From Variovorax paradoxus B4 (GTDB lineage: Bacteria > Pseudomonadota > Gammaproteobacteria > Burkholderiales > Burkholderiaceae_C): a stretch of 64,000 nucleotides of DNA. Positions within the stretch are counted from its first letter, which is position 1, and each line of letters starts with the position of its first letter. A program made the position numbers and the translations under genes. The stretch is from contig NC_022247.1 of the NCBI RefSeq assembly GCF_000463015.1, positions 620,001 through 684,000 of the forward strand, written 5' to 3'. The notes beneath the pieces were generated by a model that worked only from the letters and a program-made list of their open reading frames with translations, searched no databases and was not told the DNA's origin. Positions 32,001-39,056 of the stretch are shown piece by piece.

Positions 32001-32596
32001 AGGACTTCGGCCAGATGTTCGGCGCCGGCGGCCTGATGGACGAGTTCTTCCAGAAGCGGCTGGCCGCGCTGGTCGACACCAGCACGAAGCCGTGGCGCTA
32101 CAAGCCGGTGGCCGAACGCGGCGCCGTCACCACGCAGGCGCTGGCGCAGTTCGAGCGGGCCGCGCGCATCAAGGACATCTTCTTCCGCGGCGGCGGCCGC
32201 GGCCCGTCGATGCGGCTCGACTTCAAGCCGGTGGAGATGGATGCGGGCATCACGCAATTCATCCTCGACGTGGACGGACAGCTCGTGAAATACGCGCACG
32301 GCCCGGTGGTGCCCATGGCCGTGCAGTGGCCGGGGCCGAAGGGGAGCAACCAGGTGCGCATCCAGGTCAGCCCGCCTTCGACCACCGGCAGTTCGGGTGC
32401 CGCGGTCGACGGGCCATGGGCGCTGTTCCGCGCGCTCGACGACGGCCAGCTCGAAGCCGGCGATGCGCCCGAGAAGTTCTTCATCACTTTCCAGATCGGC
32501 GCCCGCAAGACGCGCTTCGAGGTGACGACGAACAGCGTGCAGCATCCGATCCGCCTGAAGGAACTGCGCGAGTTCTCCTGTCCGGAGGGGTTGTGA
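28997..32596 (+). CDS. tssM: Type VI secretion inner-membrane protein TssM
   Basis: A 1199-residue IcmF-family protein that spans the inner membrane and forms the trans-envelope channel with TssL and TssJ. Two N-terminal helices (about residues 8-34 and 46-66), a cytoplasmic NTPase-like domain with an intact Walker A motif GAPGAGKT (147-154) and DTAGRYT-type Walker B region, a third helix near 462-484 (VAAMTLVTLALLAGW), then a long periplasmic domain ending in the DUF1215/C-terminal beta domain (FRALDDGQLEAG). Length is typical. It overlaps the neighbours at both ends (ATGA and GTGA). Confidence 0.96.
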   Translation: MIKKFFGFLFSPLLLTLLALVIVALLVWWIGPLVKIGAWVPLESELARALLIGAIVLIVVLRAIYRRWRARRASQHLTDGLMKAPTVKTDAPVNGEQKILDTRFSEAVATLKQMRLHAAGKKPGWRDWLSISGGSYLYDLPWYVFIGAPGAGKTTALVNSGLSFPLAEKFGPGAIRGVGGTRNCDWWFTDEAVLIDTAGRYTTQDSHQSEDKSAWEGFLGLLKKARPRRPLNGVFLTVSVADLLSQGPEQRTQLAASIRARLLELDAKLTTRLPVYVLVTKSDLLYGFTDYFDDLGKEQRAQVFGFTLAADENVQADEKGLSTAFHREFALLHNRVNDGLIARMQRETDGTRRAAIFGFPAQFGSIGSMLSDLLDQVFTGSRFAQPPWVRGVYFTSGTQEGSPIDRVMGSLARSFGIERAMLAPQKSSGRSYFLTALLREVVFPEQRLAGANVKLERRRHALRMAGVAAMTLVTLALLAGWGYSTLQNVNYLKSVEARVEPARQTLAALPSRVQNLVEVAPVLQGLRDIWKTPDNRQGDEPLSMTLGLYQGDKLDAAAMLTHQRALNDAFLPQIAKRIEDQLRTAQKDNLEYTYEALKSYLMLYQPEHFDAEALKAWITLDWARSLDRGIPEDQRQALEDQLDVLIAQGPPRSPLKMDENLVRSVRAVLASYPLEQRVFSRLKRQRATKDIPGFSIATAAGPSAPLVFERISGKPLTEGVPGMFTYDGYHKRFQNEVTVLTGLLAQEDPWVLGQDRSATDRMRDVAALGALTDRVRRLYLAEYVKVWEALLADVRLIRASGLEKNIEAARILSGVGSPLANFLRAVVKETTLIPADQPKDVVSKATATVANTRKGLEDLFGGDPNKPVASGKRIESIVDDRFEPLRRLVTAAGPNQPAPIDDALKLFNEVYVYLNAVDTAVKGRTSPPPGDVAGKLKSDAGRLPEPVRTMVENLSQSGAAQAQVAERGNLSQDLRPVTDFCNRAIAGRYPFVGSSKRDVLPEDFGQMFGAGGLMDEFFQKRLAALVDTSTKPWRYKPVAERGAVTTQALAQFERAARIKDIFFRGGGRGPSMRLDFKPVEMDAGITQFILDVDGQLVKYAHGPVVPMAVQWPGPKGSNQVRIQVSPPSTTGSSGAAVDGPWALFRALDDGQLEAGDAPEKFFITFQIGARKTRFEVTTNSVQHPIRLKELREFSCPEGL

Positions 32597-33225
32597 GCGA
32601 CGTGGCTGCTTTTTCTTCTTCGGCTGCGTTGCCCGGATGGTTCGGCAAGCTGCCGGGCATGGGCGACTTCGCGCACCGGCGCCTGCCCGAGTCGTTTCGT
32701 TCCGTGTGGGACCCGTGGCTGCAGCGCGGATTGGCGCGGCTGCGCGATCGGCATGCGGACTGGACAGCGCACTACCTCGAAGCGCCGGTCTGGTGCTTTG
32801 CGCTCGGGCCGCAGGTGGTTGGCGAAGGCGCATGGATCGGCGTGTTGATGCCGTCGGTCGATGGGGTGGGGCGGTACTTTCCGTTCACGCTGGCGGTGGA
32901 GCTCGATGCGTCCGCGGGCGACACGCTGCAAGGCGATGCACTGCAGGGTGCGCTGCGGTGGTGGGCGCAGGGGACGCAGGCAGCGCTGGAAGGGCTCGAG
33001 GGGGACCTGGATGCGCTGCGGTTCGATGCGGTACTGCAGAGGCTCTTTGCTGCCACCGGTGACCTCGGGGTGCGCGAGGGGGCTGTGGAGTCGCTTGCCT
33101 TGCCGGGGGCGGGGGAGTCTCTGTGGCTTGGCGATCCGGGCGCTGGTGAAGGGGCTCGGATGGCTGTGGTGGGGCTGCCTTTGGACGCGCAGTTTGAAGC
33201 TTTGTTTTTGGGGGGCGGGGGATGA
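32593..33225 (+). CDS. tagF: Type VI secretion accessory protein TagF
   Basis: A 210-residue protein with the TagF N-terminal signature PGWFGKLPGMGDFAHRRLP and later WIGVLMPSVDGVGRYFPFT. TagF proteins repress T6SS firing post-translationally and in some species are fused to the phosphatase PppA. Translation starts at a GTG (32593) that overlaps the tssM stop as GTGA. Codon use in the last third is more G-rich than its neighbours. No phosphatase gene accompanies it in the window, so the partner of the downstream kinase is missing here. Confidence 0.92.
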   Translation: MSDVAAFSSSAALPGWFGKLPGMGDFAHRRLPESFRSVWDPWLQRGLARLRDRHADWTAHYLEAPVWCFALGPQVVGEGAWIGVLMPSVDGVGRYFPFTLAVELDASAGDTLQGDALQGALRWWAQGTQAALEGLEGDLDALRFDAVLQRLFAATGDLGVREGAVESLALPGAGESLWLGDPGAGEGARMAVVGLPLDAQFEALFLGGGG

Positions 33226-33248
33226 ATTTCCTGCTTCCTTTCGTGTTT

Positions 33249-33288
33249 CGGGGCCGGGTCTCGCCCCGGCGGGCGAGACCCGGCCCCG
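33249..33288. other. Perfect 18-bp stem, 4-base loop hairpin upstream of the kinase gene
   Basis: CGGGGCCGGGTCTCGCCC at 33249-33266 is exactly complementary to 33271-33288, with loop CGGC between. The stem is almost all G-C. It lies between tagF and the kinase, 34 bases before the kinase ATG. It is followed by an A-rich run (GAAAACAAACAAGAAC), not a T-run, so it is not a standard intrinsic terminator on either strand. It could stabilise or process the mRNA, or occlude read-through between the two operon halves. Confidence 0.85.
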
Positions 33289-33322
33289 GAAAACAAACAA
33301 GAACAGACAAAGGAGCCAGTCA

Positions 33323-35227
33323 ATGACCGAAGCTCCAAACACCAGCATGCCCCCAGAAGACGACCGCACCCGCGTCATGTCGAGGCCTGCGCAGCAACTC
33401 GACGACACCTCCGCCACCGTCATCACATCCGGCTCGACAAGCCTCTCCAACGTCCCGGTCACCAGCCCCGCCACGGAAACCAGCGAGGCCGGCCTCCTCC
33501 CCGTAGGCAGCCGCCTCGCAGAATTCGAAATCACCCGGGTCGTCGGCCAGGGCGGCTTCGGCGTCGTCTATGAAGCCTGGGACCACACGCTGGAACGTGT
33601 GGTAGCGATCAAGGAATACCTGCCGACTTCGCTGTCGACCCGGCAGCACGACGGCACGGTGGTCCCGCTGTCCGAGCGCCACCGCGAAACCTTCGACCTC
33701 GGCATGCGCAGCTTCATCAACGAAGCCCGCCTGCTCGCGCAGTTCGACCATCCCTCGCTGTTGAAGGTCTACCGTTTCTGGCAGGAGCGCGGCACCACCT
33801 ACATGGTGATGCCGTTCTACCGCGGCGACACGCTGCGCCAGGCGCTGGTCTCCATTCCCGCAGGCGTGGACGAGGCCTGGCTGATCCGCATCATGGACGG
33901 CGTGACGCAGGCGCTGGCGGTGATGCACAGCGCCAACTGCTACCACCGCGACATCGCACCCGACAACATCATCCTGCTCGAAGGCTCTGGCCGGCCGGTG
34001 GTGCTCGACTTCGGCGCCGCGCGCCGCGTGATCACCGACAAGACGCAGGCGATCACCGTCATCCTGAAGCCGGGCTACGCGCCCATCGAGCAGTACGCCG
34101 AGATGCCCGACATGTCGCAGGGCGCGTGGACCGACGTCTACGCGCTCGCGGCGGTGATGCACGTGGCCGTGTGCGGACGCGCGCCGCCGCCTTCGGTGGC
34201 GCGGCTCCTGTCCGACAGCTACGTGCCGCTCGCGGGCAACGAGATCCTGCGCCAGCGCTACAGCCTGCGGCTCTTGCAGGCGATCGACGCGGGCCTGGGC
34301 GTGCGGCCCGAGTCGCGGCCGCAGTCGATGGCCGAGTTCCGCGCCGCGCTCGACCTGGAGGTGGGCCACAGCATCGCGCCGACGCCGCGCACCACGCCGC
34401 CGACATCCGGCGCGCGGAACAACAGCAGCAACGCCGACTTGCCGACGATGATCGGCCGGGGCAAGGCATCACCCGCGCCAGCACCCGCTCCGGGCACGGG
34501 TGCTGGCAGAAAGAACGGCAAGACCGTGGCCGCGATGGCCTCGGTGGCCGTGCTGGCCGCCGCTGCCGGTGGCGGCTGGTGGTGGTACCAGGGCCGCACC
34601 GCGGGCGCGGAAGGCGACAACGGCGGCAAGCAGGTCGCCGTCGCACCGCCGCCGCCGCCCGAACCGCGCGTGGTCCAGGCGTCACCGCCGCCACCACCTC
34701 CTCCCCCGCCGGCGCCCCGCACGCCGCTCGAATCGCTGCAGTCGCTGGCGGCGGGCGCGGCGCCGGGCTTCGACGTGACGGCCGCGCCCAAGAAGGCCGA
34801 GGTGTCGGTCGGCAAGGACAAGCTCGCCTTCGAGGTCCGCAGCAAGCGCGAGGGTTTCGTCTACGTGTTCCTGCTGTCCAGCGGCGGCGAGATGTTCCTG
34901 CTGTTCCCGAACCTGCTCGACAAGTACAACAAGATCACCGCCGGCAGCCCGCTCTCGCTGCCGCGCGCCTCGTGGCCGATGGATGCGGGCGGACCGGCCG
35001 GCACCAACCAGTTCGCGGTGCTCGTGAGCCAGCACGAGCGCGACTTCAGCGCCTCGGGGGTCCAGAACGACGGTGTGTTCCCGCAATTTCCGCTGCCCGT
35101 GCTGGCGGCGCTCGAAGCCAGCCGCGGCACAGGTCCGTCGCCTTTGCTGGGCAAACCGGTCTGCGCGCCCAACACCCCATGCAACGACGTCTACGGCGTC
35201 GCGAATTTCAAAATCGTCGAGAAGTAA
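33323..35227 (+). CDS. T6SS-associated Ser/Thr protein kinase, PpkA type
   Basis: A 634-residue transmembrane kinase. The Hanks-type domain occupies about residues 60-330: glycine loop GQGGFGVVYEAW, catalytic Lys97 in VAIKEYLP, HRD-like YHRDIAPDNI with Asp210, and DFG Asp229 in VLDFGAARR. A linker leads to one membrane helix near 398-416 (ASVAVLAAAAGGGWWWY). A proline-rich periplasmic stretch with a run of nine prolines follows, then a DUF4384-type domain (GEMFLLFPNLLDKYNKI). AAAGGAG lies eight bases before the ATG. PpkA kinases start T6SS assembly through phosphorylation of Fha or TssL; an fha gene is not seen here. Confidence 0.92.
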   Translation: MTEAPNTSMPPEDDRTRVMSRPAQQLDDTSATVITSGSTSLSNVPVTSPATETSEAGLLPVGSRLAEFEITRVVGQGGFGVVYEAWDHTLERVVAIKEYLPTSLSTRQHDGTVVPLSERHRETFDLGMRSFINEARLLAQFDHPSLLKVYRFWQERGTTYMVMPFYRGDTLRQALVSIPAGVDEAWLIRIMDGVTQALAVMHSANCYHRDIAPDNIILLEGSGRPVVLDFGAARRVITDKTQAITVILKPGYAPIEQYAEMPDMSQGAWTDVYALAAVMHVAVCGRAPPPSVARLLSDSYVPLAGNEILRQRYSLRLLQAIDAGLGVRPESRPQSMAEFRAALDLEVGHSIAPTPRTTPPTSGARNNSSNADLPTMIGRGKASPAPAPAPGTGAGRKNGKTVAAMASVAVLAAAAGGGWWWYQGRTAGAEGDNGGKQVAVAPPPPPEPRVVQASPPPPPPPPPAPRTPLESLQSLAAGAAPGFDVTAAPKKAEVSVGKDKLAFEVRSKREGFVYVFLLSSGGEMFLLFPNLLDKYNKITAGSPLSLPRASWPMDAGGPAGTNQFAVLVSQHERDFSASGVQNDGVFPQFPLPVLAALEASRGTGPSPLLGKPVCAPNTPCNDVYGVANFKIVEK

Positions 35228-35280
35228 TCGTCTGCAGAGCGTTGGCCCGATGGGCCGTCTTTCCGGACAAGGAGGCTTTC

Positions 35281-36897
35281 ATGTACACACCGTCGCCGAT
35301 TTTCATTTCCGCCCTGCGCTGGGCTGCTGCTGCCGCAGCGGCCGTGCTTGCAGCGGGCTGCGCCAACACGCCACCGGCAGCCACCGCCGGCGCCGAAGCG
35401 GGTAGCAGCGCCACTGCCGGCACGGCGGCCAGTGCAGCGGCAGCCGCCACGACGCCGCCGCGTCCATCCACCGCCGGCTCGAGCACGGCCGGCCAGGCGC
35501 GCACCTTCTCGACCCAGCTGGCCACCTACACCTCGGTCAGCTTCGATGCCGTGCCCGGATGGGCGCGCGACGATTTCTCCGAGAGCTGGCCGGCCTTCCT
35601 TGGCAGCTGCAAGGTGCTGACCGGCCGCGGCGCCGAGTGGAAGGAGGTGTGCGCGCGGGCCCTCAGGATCGACAGCAGGAACAACACCGCCATCCGCGCC
35701 TTCTTCGAGCAGGAGTTCTCGGCCTACCAGATCCGCGACGACGACCGCAAGCCCGATGGCGTGGTCACCGGCTATTTCGAACCCGAGATCCCGGGCAGCC
35801 GGCAGTACGCGGCGCCGTTCATCTATCCGGTCTACGGCCAGCCCGAGGACATGTTGTTTGCCGATGCGCGCAAGCTGCCGGCCGGCAACGGCACGGTGGC
35901 GGCGCGGGTCGAAGGCCGCAACGTGGTGGTGCAGACCGGCCTCAGTACGCGCGACATGGGCGCGCCGGGACTCTACGCGCTCGATCTCTCGGCCCTCACG
36001 CGCGACACGCTCGACCGCAAGGTCCGCCTGCGCATCGAAGGCAAGCAGCTGCTGCCCTACTACACACGCGAAGAAATCGAAACCAAGGGTGCGCCCAATG
36101 CCAAGGTGCTGGCTTTCGTGAGCAGCGCCACCGCGCTCTACGAAATGCAGATCCAGGGTTCGGGCCGCATCAAGCTGGCCAGCGGCGACATCATCCGCGT
36201 GGCCTACGCCGAGCAGAACGGCCAGCCCTTCCGCCCCACGCTGGCACGGGCGGCCAATGGCAAGCCCCGCAGTCCGGTCAAGGTGCGCGGCTCGTCCATC
36301 GAACTGGAACTCGACGATGGCGACGACGAAGACGACGATGCCGGCAACTCCTCGACCGGCACCATCCGCACCCGCGGCTTCACGCTCGCGCGGCCCACGG
36401 CCAGCGGCGCGGTGCTGGTGCCGGGGCGGCGCACGGCCGGGCCGGTCATCGGTTCCGGCATCAAGGACCCGAGCTACGTGTTCTTCAAGGAGTCGCCTTC
36501 GCCCTCGGGCGGGCCGGTGGGCGCGTTCGGCGTGCCGCTGTCGGCGGGCCGCTCGATCGCGGTGGACCCGCGCAGCACGCCGCTGGGCTACCCGGTGTTC
36601 GTGTCGACCCGCGCGCCCGGCACCGGTGCGCCGATGCAGCGGCTGACCATCGCGCAGGACACCGGCGGCGCAATCCGCGGCGCGGTGCGGGCCGACTATT
36701 TCTTCGGCAACGGCCAGCAGGCCGCGACCAACGCGCGCCGCATGAAGGAGCGCGGCCAGCTCTGGATCCTGCTGCCGCGCGGCCTGGCCGTGGCCACGGC
36801 GGCGGTGTCCTCGGCCATCCGCACGCGCGGCGGCCCGGTGGGCGCCGGCCTGCCGCAATGCCTGGTGCCGACCGAAGGCGTGTGCGTGGACGACTAG
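35281..36897 (+). CDS. MltA-type murein transglycosylase lipoprotein
   Basis: A 538-residue lipoprotein (signal ending LAAGC, Cys27, followed by a low-complexity Ala/Thr/Ser linker to about 75). The MltA domain runs from about residue 110 (FLGSCKVLTGRG) through the GYFEPEIPGSR and PYYTREEIE segments to MQIQGSGRIKL. The C-terminal 3D domain has the catalytic Asp in IAQDTGGAIRG. The enzyme would cut glycan strands with 1,6-anhydro ends and could open the wall for the T6SS channel. An acidic insert of about 65 residues (DDGDDEDDDAG and flanks) separates the domains and is unusual. A stand-alone housekeeping MltA is less likely given its place inside the operon. Confidence 0.92.
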   Translation: MYTPSPIFISALRWAAAAAAAVLAAGCANTPPAATAGAEAGSSATAGTAASAAAAATTPPRPSTAGSSTAGQARTFSTQLATYTSVSFDAVPGWARDDFSESWPAFLGSCKVLTGRGAEWKEVCARALRIDSRNNTAIRAFFEQEFSAYQIRDDDRKPDGVVTGYFEPEIPGSRQYAAPFIYPVYGQPEDMLFADARKLPAGNGTVAARVEGRNVVVQTGLSTRDMGAPGLYALDLSALTRDTLDRKVRLRIEGKQLLPYYTREEIETKGAPNAKVLAFVSSATALYEMQIQGSGRIKLASGDIIRVAYAEQNGQPFRPTLARAANGKPRSPVKVRGSSIELELDDGDDEDDDAGNSSTGTIRTRGFTLARPTASGAVLVPGRRTAGPVIGSGIKDPSYVFFKESPSPSGGPVGAFGVPLSAGRSIAVDPRSTPLGYPVFVSTRAPGTGAPMQRLTIAQDTGGAIRGAVRADYFFGNGQQAATNARRMKERGQLWILLPRGLAVATAAVSSAIRTRGGPVGAGLPQCLVPTEGVCVDD

Positions 36898-36904
36898 TCA
36901 TGTC

Positions 36905-36996
36905 TGCCCCCCGGCTTTTCACTCGCTGCGCTCCTGTAACTTCACCCCCCGAGGGGGAGGCGCGGCCCGCCTTGGGGCGGCCCGGCGGCGGCCGCT
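36905..36996. repeat. GC-rich intergenic repeat with bridging micro-frame
   Basis: The 104 bases between the mltA stop and the next start hold CCCCCCGAGGGGG and GGCCCGCCTTGGGGCGGCCC, typical of short dispersed palindromic repeats. A 32-codon open frame (ATG 36900, TGA 36996-36998) spans the whole element, starting three bases after the mltA stop and ending four bases before the next ATG. Confidence 0.6.
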
Positions 36997-37001
36997 GACC
37001 C

Positions 37002-37751
37002 ATGCAAGAAACGCTTTCGTCCGCGGAAAGCGTCGAGCTCGTCCGCCTCTGGCGGCGCCGGCAGACGCTGTCCCCCGGCGACATGGGCACCATGTACCGC
37101 ATCGTGGGCGATGCGCTCGTGGCCTGCAACCCGCCCGAGCTCCAGGTGCTGGGCGAAGGCCGGCAGGAGCTGGTGGCGCAGTTCATCTACGTGAAGGTGC
37201 TGCGGCTCGATGCCGATCCCGACGAGGCCGACGAGCGCGCGGGCCACAGCGCGCCCTCCAGCGCCTTTGCGCTGTGCGCGTACTTCCGCCGTTACCTGAT
37301 CGACTGCACGCGCGCGAGCGCGTTCCGGCGCAAGCTTTCGATCGGCGACCAGGTCAGCGAAGCGCAGATCGAAGATGCGCTGGGCGCCGGCGAAGACCTC
37401 GAGGGCTGCCTCGCGGAGCACGGGCTGAGCGCCGGCGCGGTGCAGCTGGCCGCGCGCGCCTTCATCGCCGAGCTGCCCGAGCCCGAGCGCATCCTGCTGT
37501 GCGAGGGCTTCGGCAGGGAGGCCGAGGGCGGCCTCTCGGGCATTGCCTCGCGCCACGCCATCGCCTCCTACCACTACCGCGCAGGCCGGCTGGGCCTGGT
37601 GCACAAGCGCGAGGGCCTCACCGCCGACTACGCCAAGACCCGCCTGGGCGGCTGGATCCAGCAGACGCTGGGCATTGCGATCGAGCCCGAGAACATGGCG
37701 GCGATCCTGCAGGTTTTCAAAATCCTCGGTGCTGAAGCGTCTTATGCCTGA
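37002..37751 (+). CDS. Divergent sigma-70-like protein in the T6SS operon
   Basis: A 249-residue cytoplasmic protein that I assign tentatively. About residues 50-108 (ELVAQFIYVKVLRL to FALCAYFRRYLIDCTRASAFRRK) resemble sigma region 2, and 148-200 (FIAELPEPERILLCEGF, then GIASRHAIASYHYRAGRLGL) resemble the helix-turn-helix of region 4, in the order and spacing of an extracytoplasmic-function sigma factor. A further 45 residues follow. The next gene encodes a one-span membrane protein, as an anti-sigma factor would. The resemblance is judged by eye; it could be a degenerate sigma-like adaptor that no longer binds RNA polymerase. Confidence 0.6.
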   Translation: MQETLSSAESVELVRLWRRRQTLSPGDMGTMYRIVGDALVACNPPELQVLGEGRQELVAQFIYVKVLRLDADPDEADERAGHSAPSSAFALCAYFRRYLIDCTRASAFRRKLSIGDQVSEAQIEDALGAGEDLEGCLAEHGLSAGAVQLAARAFIAELPEPERILLCEGFGREAEGGLSGIASRHAIASYHYRAGRLGLVHKREGLTADYAKTRLGGWIQQTLGIAIEPENMAAILQVFKILGAEASYA

Positions 37752-37779
37752 AGACATAGCCATTCAGGAACAGACCGCC

Positions 37780-38931
37780 ATGAATACCGAACTCTGGCCT
37801 CCCCTCAGCGTGATCCGAAGCGCGTTCCAGGCCGCGGGCGCCGCACCTGCGGCGCCCGGCGTGCCCGGCCAGGAAGCCGGCGTGGCCGTCATGGCGATGC
37901 CGGGCGCGGCACCTCATGCGGCGCAGCCGCGCGCGGTGCCCGATCTGCTGCTTCCGCTGACCGAATTGGCCCGGCGCCGAGAGGCTGTTGCCCAGCGCGC
38001 CTTCACGGCGCGCTGGGCGCCGGGCCGCCTCGTGAGCGTGGTGCACGAAGGCCGGTTGCTCGGCGTGCTGCTCGACCGCTGCATCCACGGCGATCTGTGG
38101 CAGGGCTGGATGGCCGCCGGCGAGGCCGACTGGGCCGGGCCTTTCGACGTGCTGCTCGAGCCCGACGACGAACCCTTCGAGCCGGCGTTCGGCCTGATCC
38201 AGGCCTGGAACGTGCTCACCCTCGAACCCAGCCCGCAGCTGTGCGCCCGCGTGCTCGGCGAGATTTCGGCCACCCGGCTGGCCGCGATCCGCGCGGTGCA
38301 CGACGAGTGGGCCGCGCAGAAGGTGCTGCCCATCGCGCCCGAGCCGGGACGCATCGCGCTGCGCACCGTGGGCGGCGTGTTCTCGGTGCTGTCCGGCACG
38401 CCGCTCGGTGCGCAGGATCCGCGCGCCGACTATCAGGCGCTGTACCGCGCCGCCGGCCTGCAGCTGGGCTCGGCGCGGGTGCAGGCCCCCGGCGCAACGC
38501 CAGCCGCCGCACCCGCATCCCCGCGCGCCCGGCCGCAGGAGCGGCCCGAGGGCGGCTGGTGGGGCAGCATCCGGCGCTGGTTCGGTTCCGGCGGATGGAT
38601 GCGTCCCGCGTTCGCGGTGCTGGCGCTGTTCGCGGTGGTGCAGAACGTCGGCCTGCTCGGCGGCCGCGGCGCGGAAGAAGACGATGTGCGCTTTCGCACC
38701 GTGCCCGCGGCGCCCGTTGCAGCGCAGGCCAACCTGGTCGTGCGCTGGAAGGACGACGTGCGCATCGACGAGGCCGACCGCCTGCTGCGCTCGATGCCGG
38801 CCGAGGTGGTCGGCGGGCCGGGGGCGAACGGCGTCTGGCGGCTGCGCGCGGCCGATCCGGTCGGCGGCCTCGCGGTGCTCGCGGCATCGCCACTGGTCGA
38901 GTCGGCCGGACCGGCTTCGGAGCGCCCATGA
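37780..38931 (+). CDS. One-span membrane protein, possible anti-sigma-like partner
   Basis: A 383-residue protein with a soluble N-terminal part of about 255 residues, an Ala/Pro linker, one membrane helix near 280-302 (MRPAFAVLALFAVVQNVGLL) and a C-terminal domain of about 70 residues (LVVRWKDDVRIDEADRLLR to VVGGPGANGVWRL). That last domain resembles the peptidase-inhibitor-like tail found at the end of many anti-sigma-like proteins. I do not recognise the N-terminal part and see no zinc-binding His-Cys motif. AGGA lies before the ATG at 37780; an earlier ATG at 37744 overlaps the sigma-like gene. Role as a membrane-bound regulator is inference. Confidence 0.6.
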   Translation: MNTELWPPLSVIRSAFQAAGAAPAAPGVPGQEAGVAVMAMPGAAPHAAQPRAVPDLLLPLTELARRREAVAQRAFTARWAPGRLVSVVHEGRLLGVLLDRCIHGDLWQGWMAAGEADWAGPFDVLLEPDDEPFEPAFGLIQAWNVLTLEPSPQLCARVLGEISATRLAAIRAVHDEWAAQKVLPIAPEPGRIALRTVGGVFSVLSGTPLGAQDPRADYQALYRAAGLQLGSARVQAPGATPAAAPASPRARPQERPEGGWWGSIRRWFGSGGWMRPAFAVLALFAVVQNVGLLGGRGAEEDDVRFRTVPAAPVAAQANLVVRWKDDVRIDEADRLLRSMPAEVVGGPGANGVWRLRAADPVGGLAVLAASPLVESAGPASERP

Positions 38932-38951
38932 CGTGCGCGGCGCGCCTGTCT

Positions 38952-39056
38952 TTCTCCCTCCCCCGCAGGGGGAGGGCAGGGGTGGGGGCAGGCGGCGTAT
39001 CCACCGGGCGCTCTGCCTGCCCCCATCCCAGCCTTCCCCCGGAAGGAGAAGGAGCC
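38952..39056. repeat. Inverted pair of GC-rich repeats before the caspase gene
   Basis: Two copies of a C-rich/G-rich unit face each other: CCTCCCCCGCAGGGGGAGGG with GGGGTGGGGGCAG (38958-38991), and CTGCCCCCATCCCAGCC with CCCCCGGAAGGAG (39018-39046). The second copy supplies the AAGGAGAAGGAG ribosome site of the caspase gene. The frame of the caspase gene is open through the element back to an ATG at 38928 that overlaps the previous stop as ATGA. This suggests the repeat inserted just after the original start. Confidence 0.7.

Noticed and set aside
33249..33288. Intrinsic terminator after tagF
   Set aside because: The stem is perfect, but neither strand has a T-run after it; an A-rich leader follows instead.
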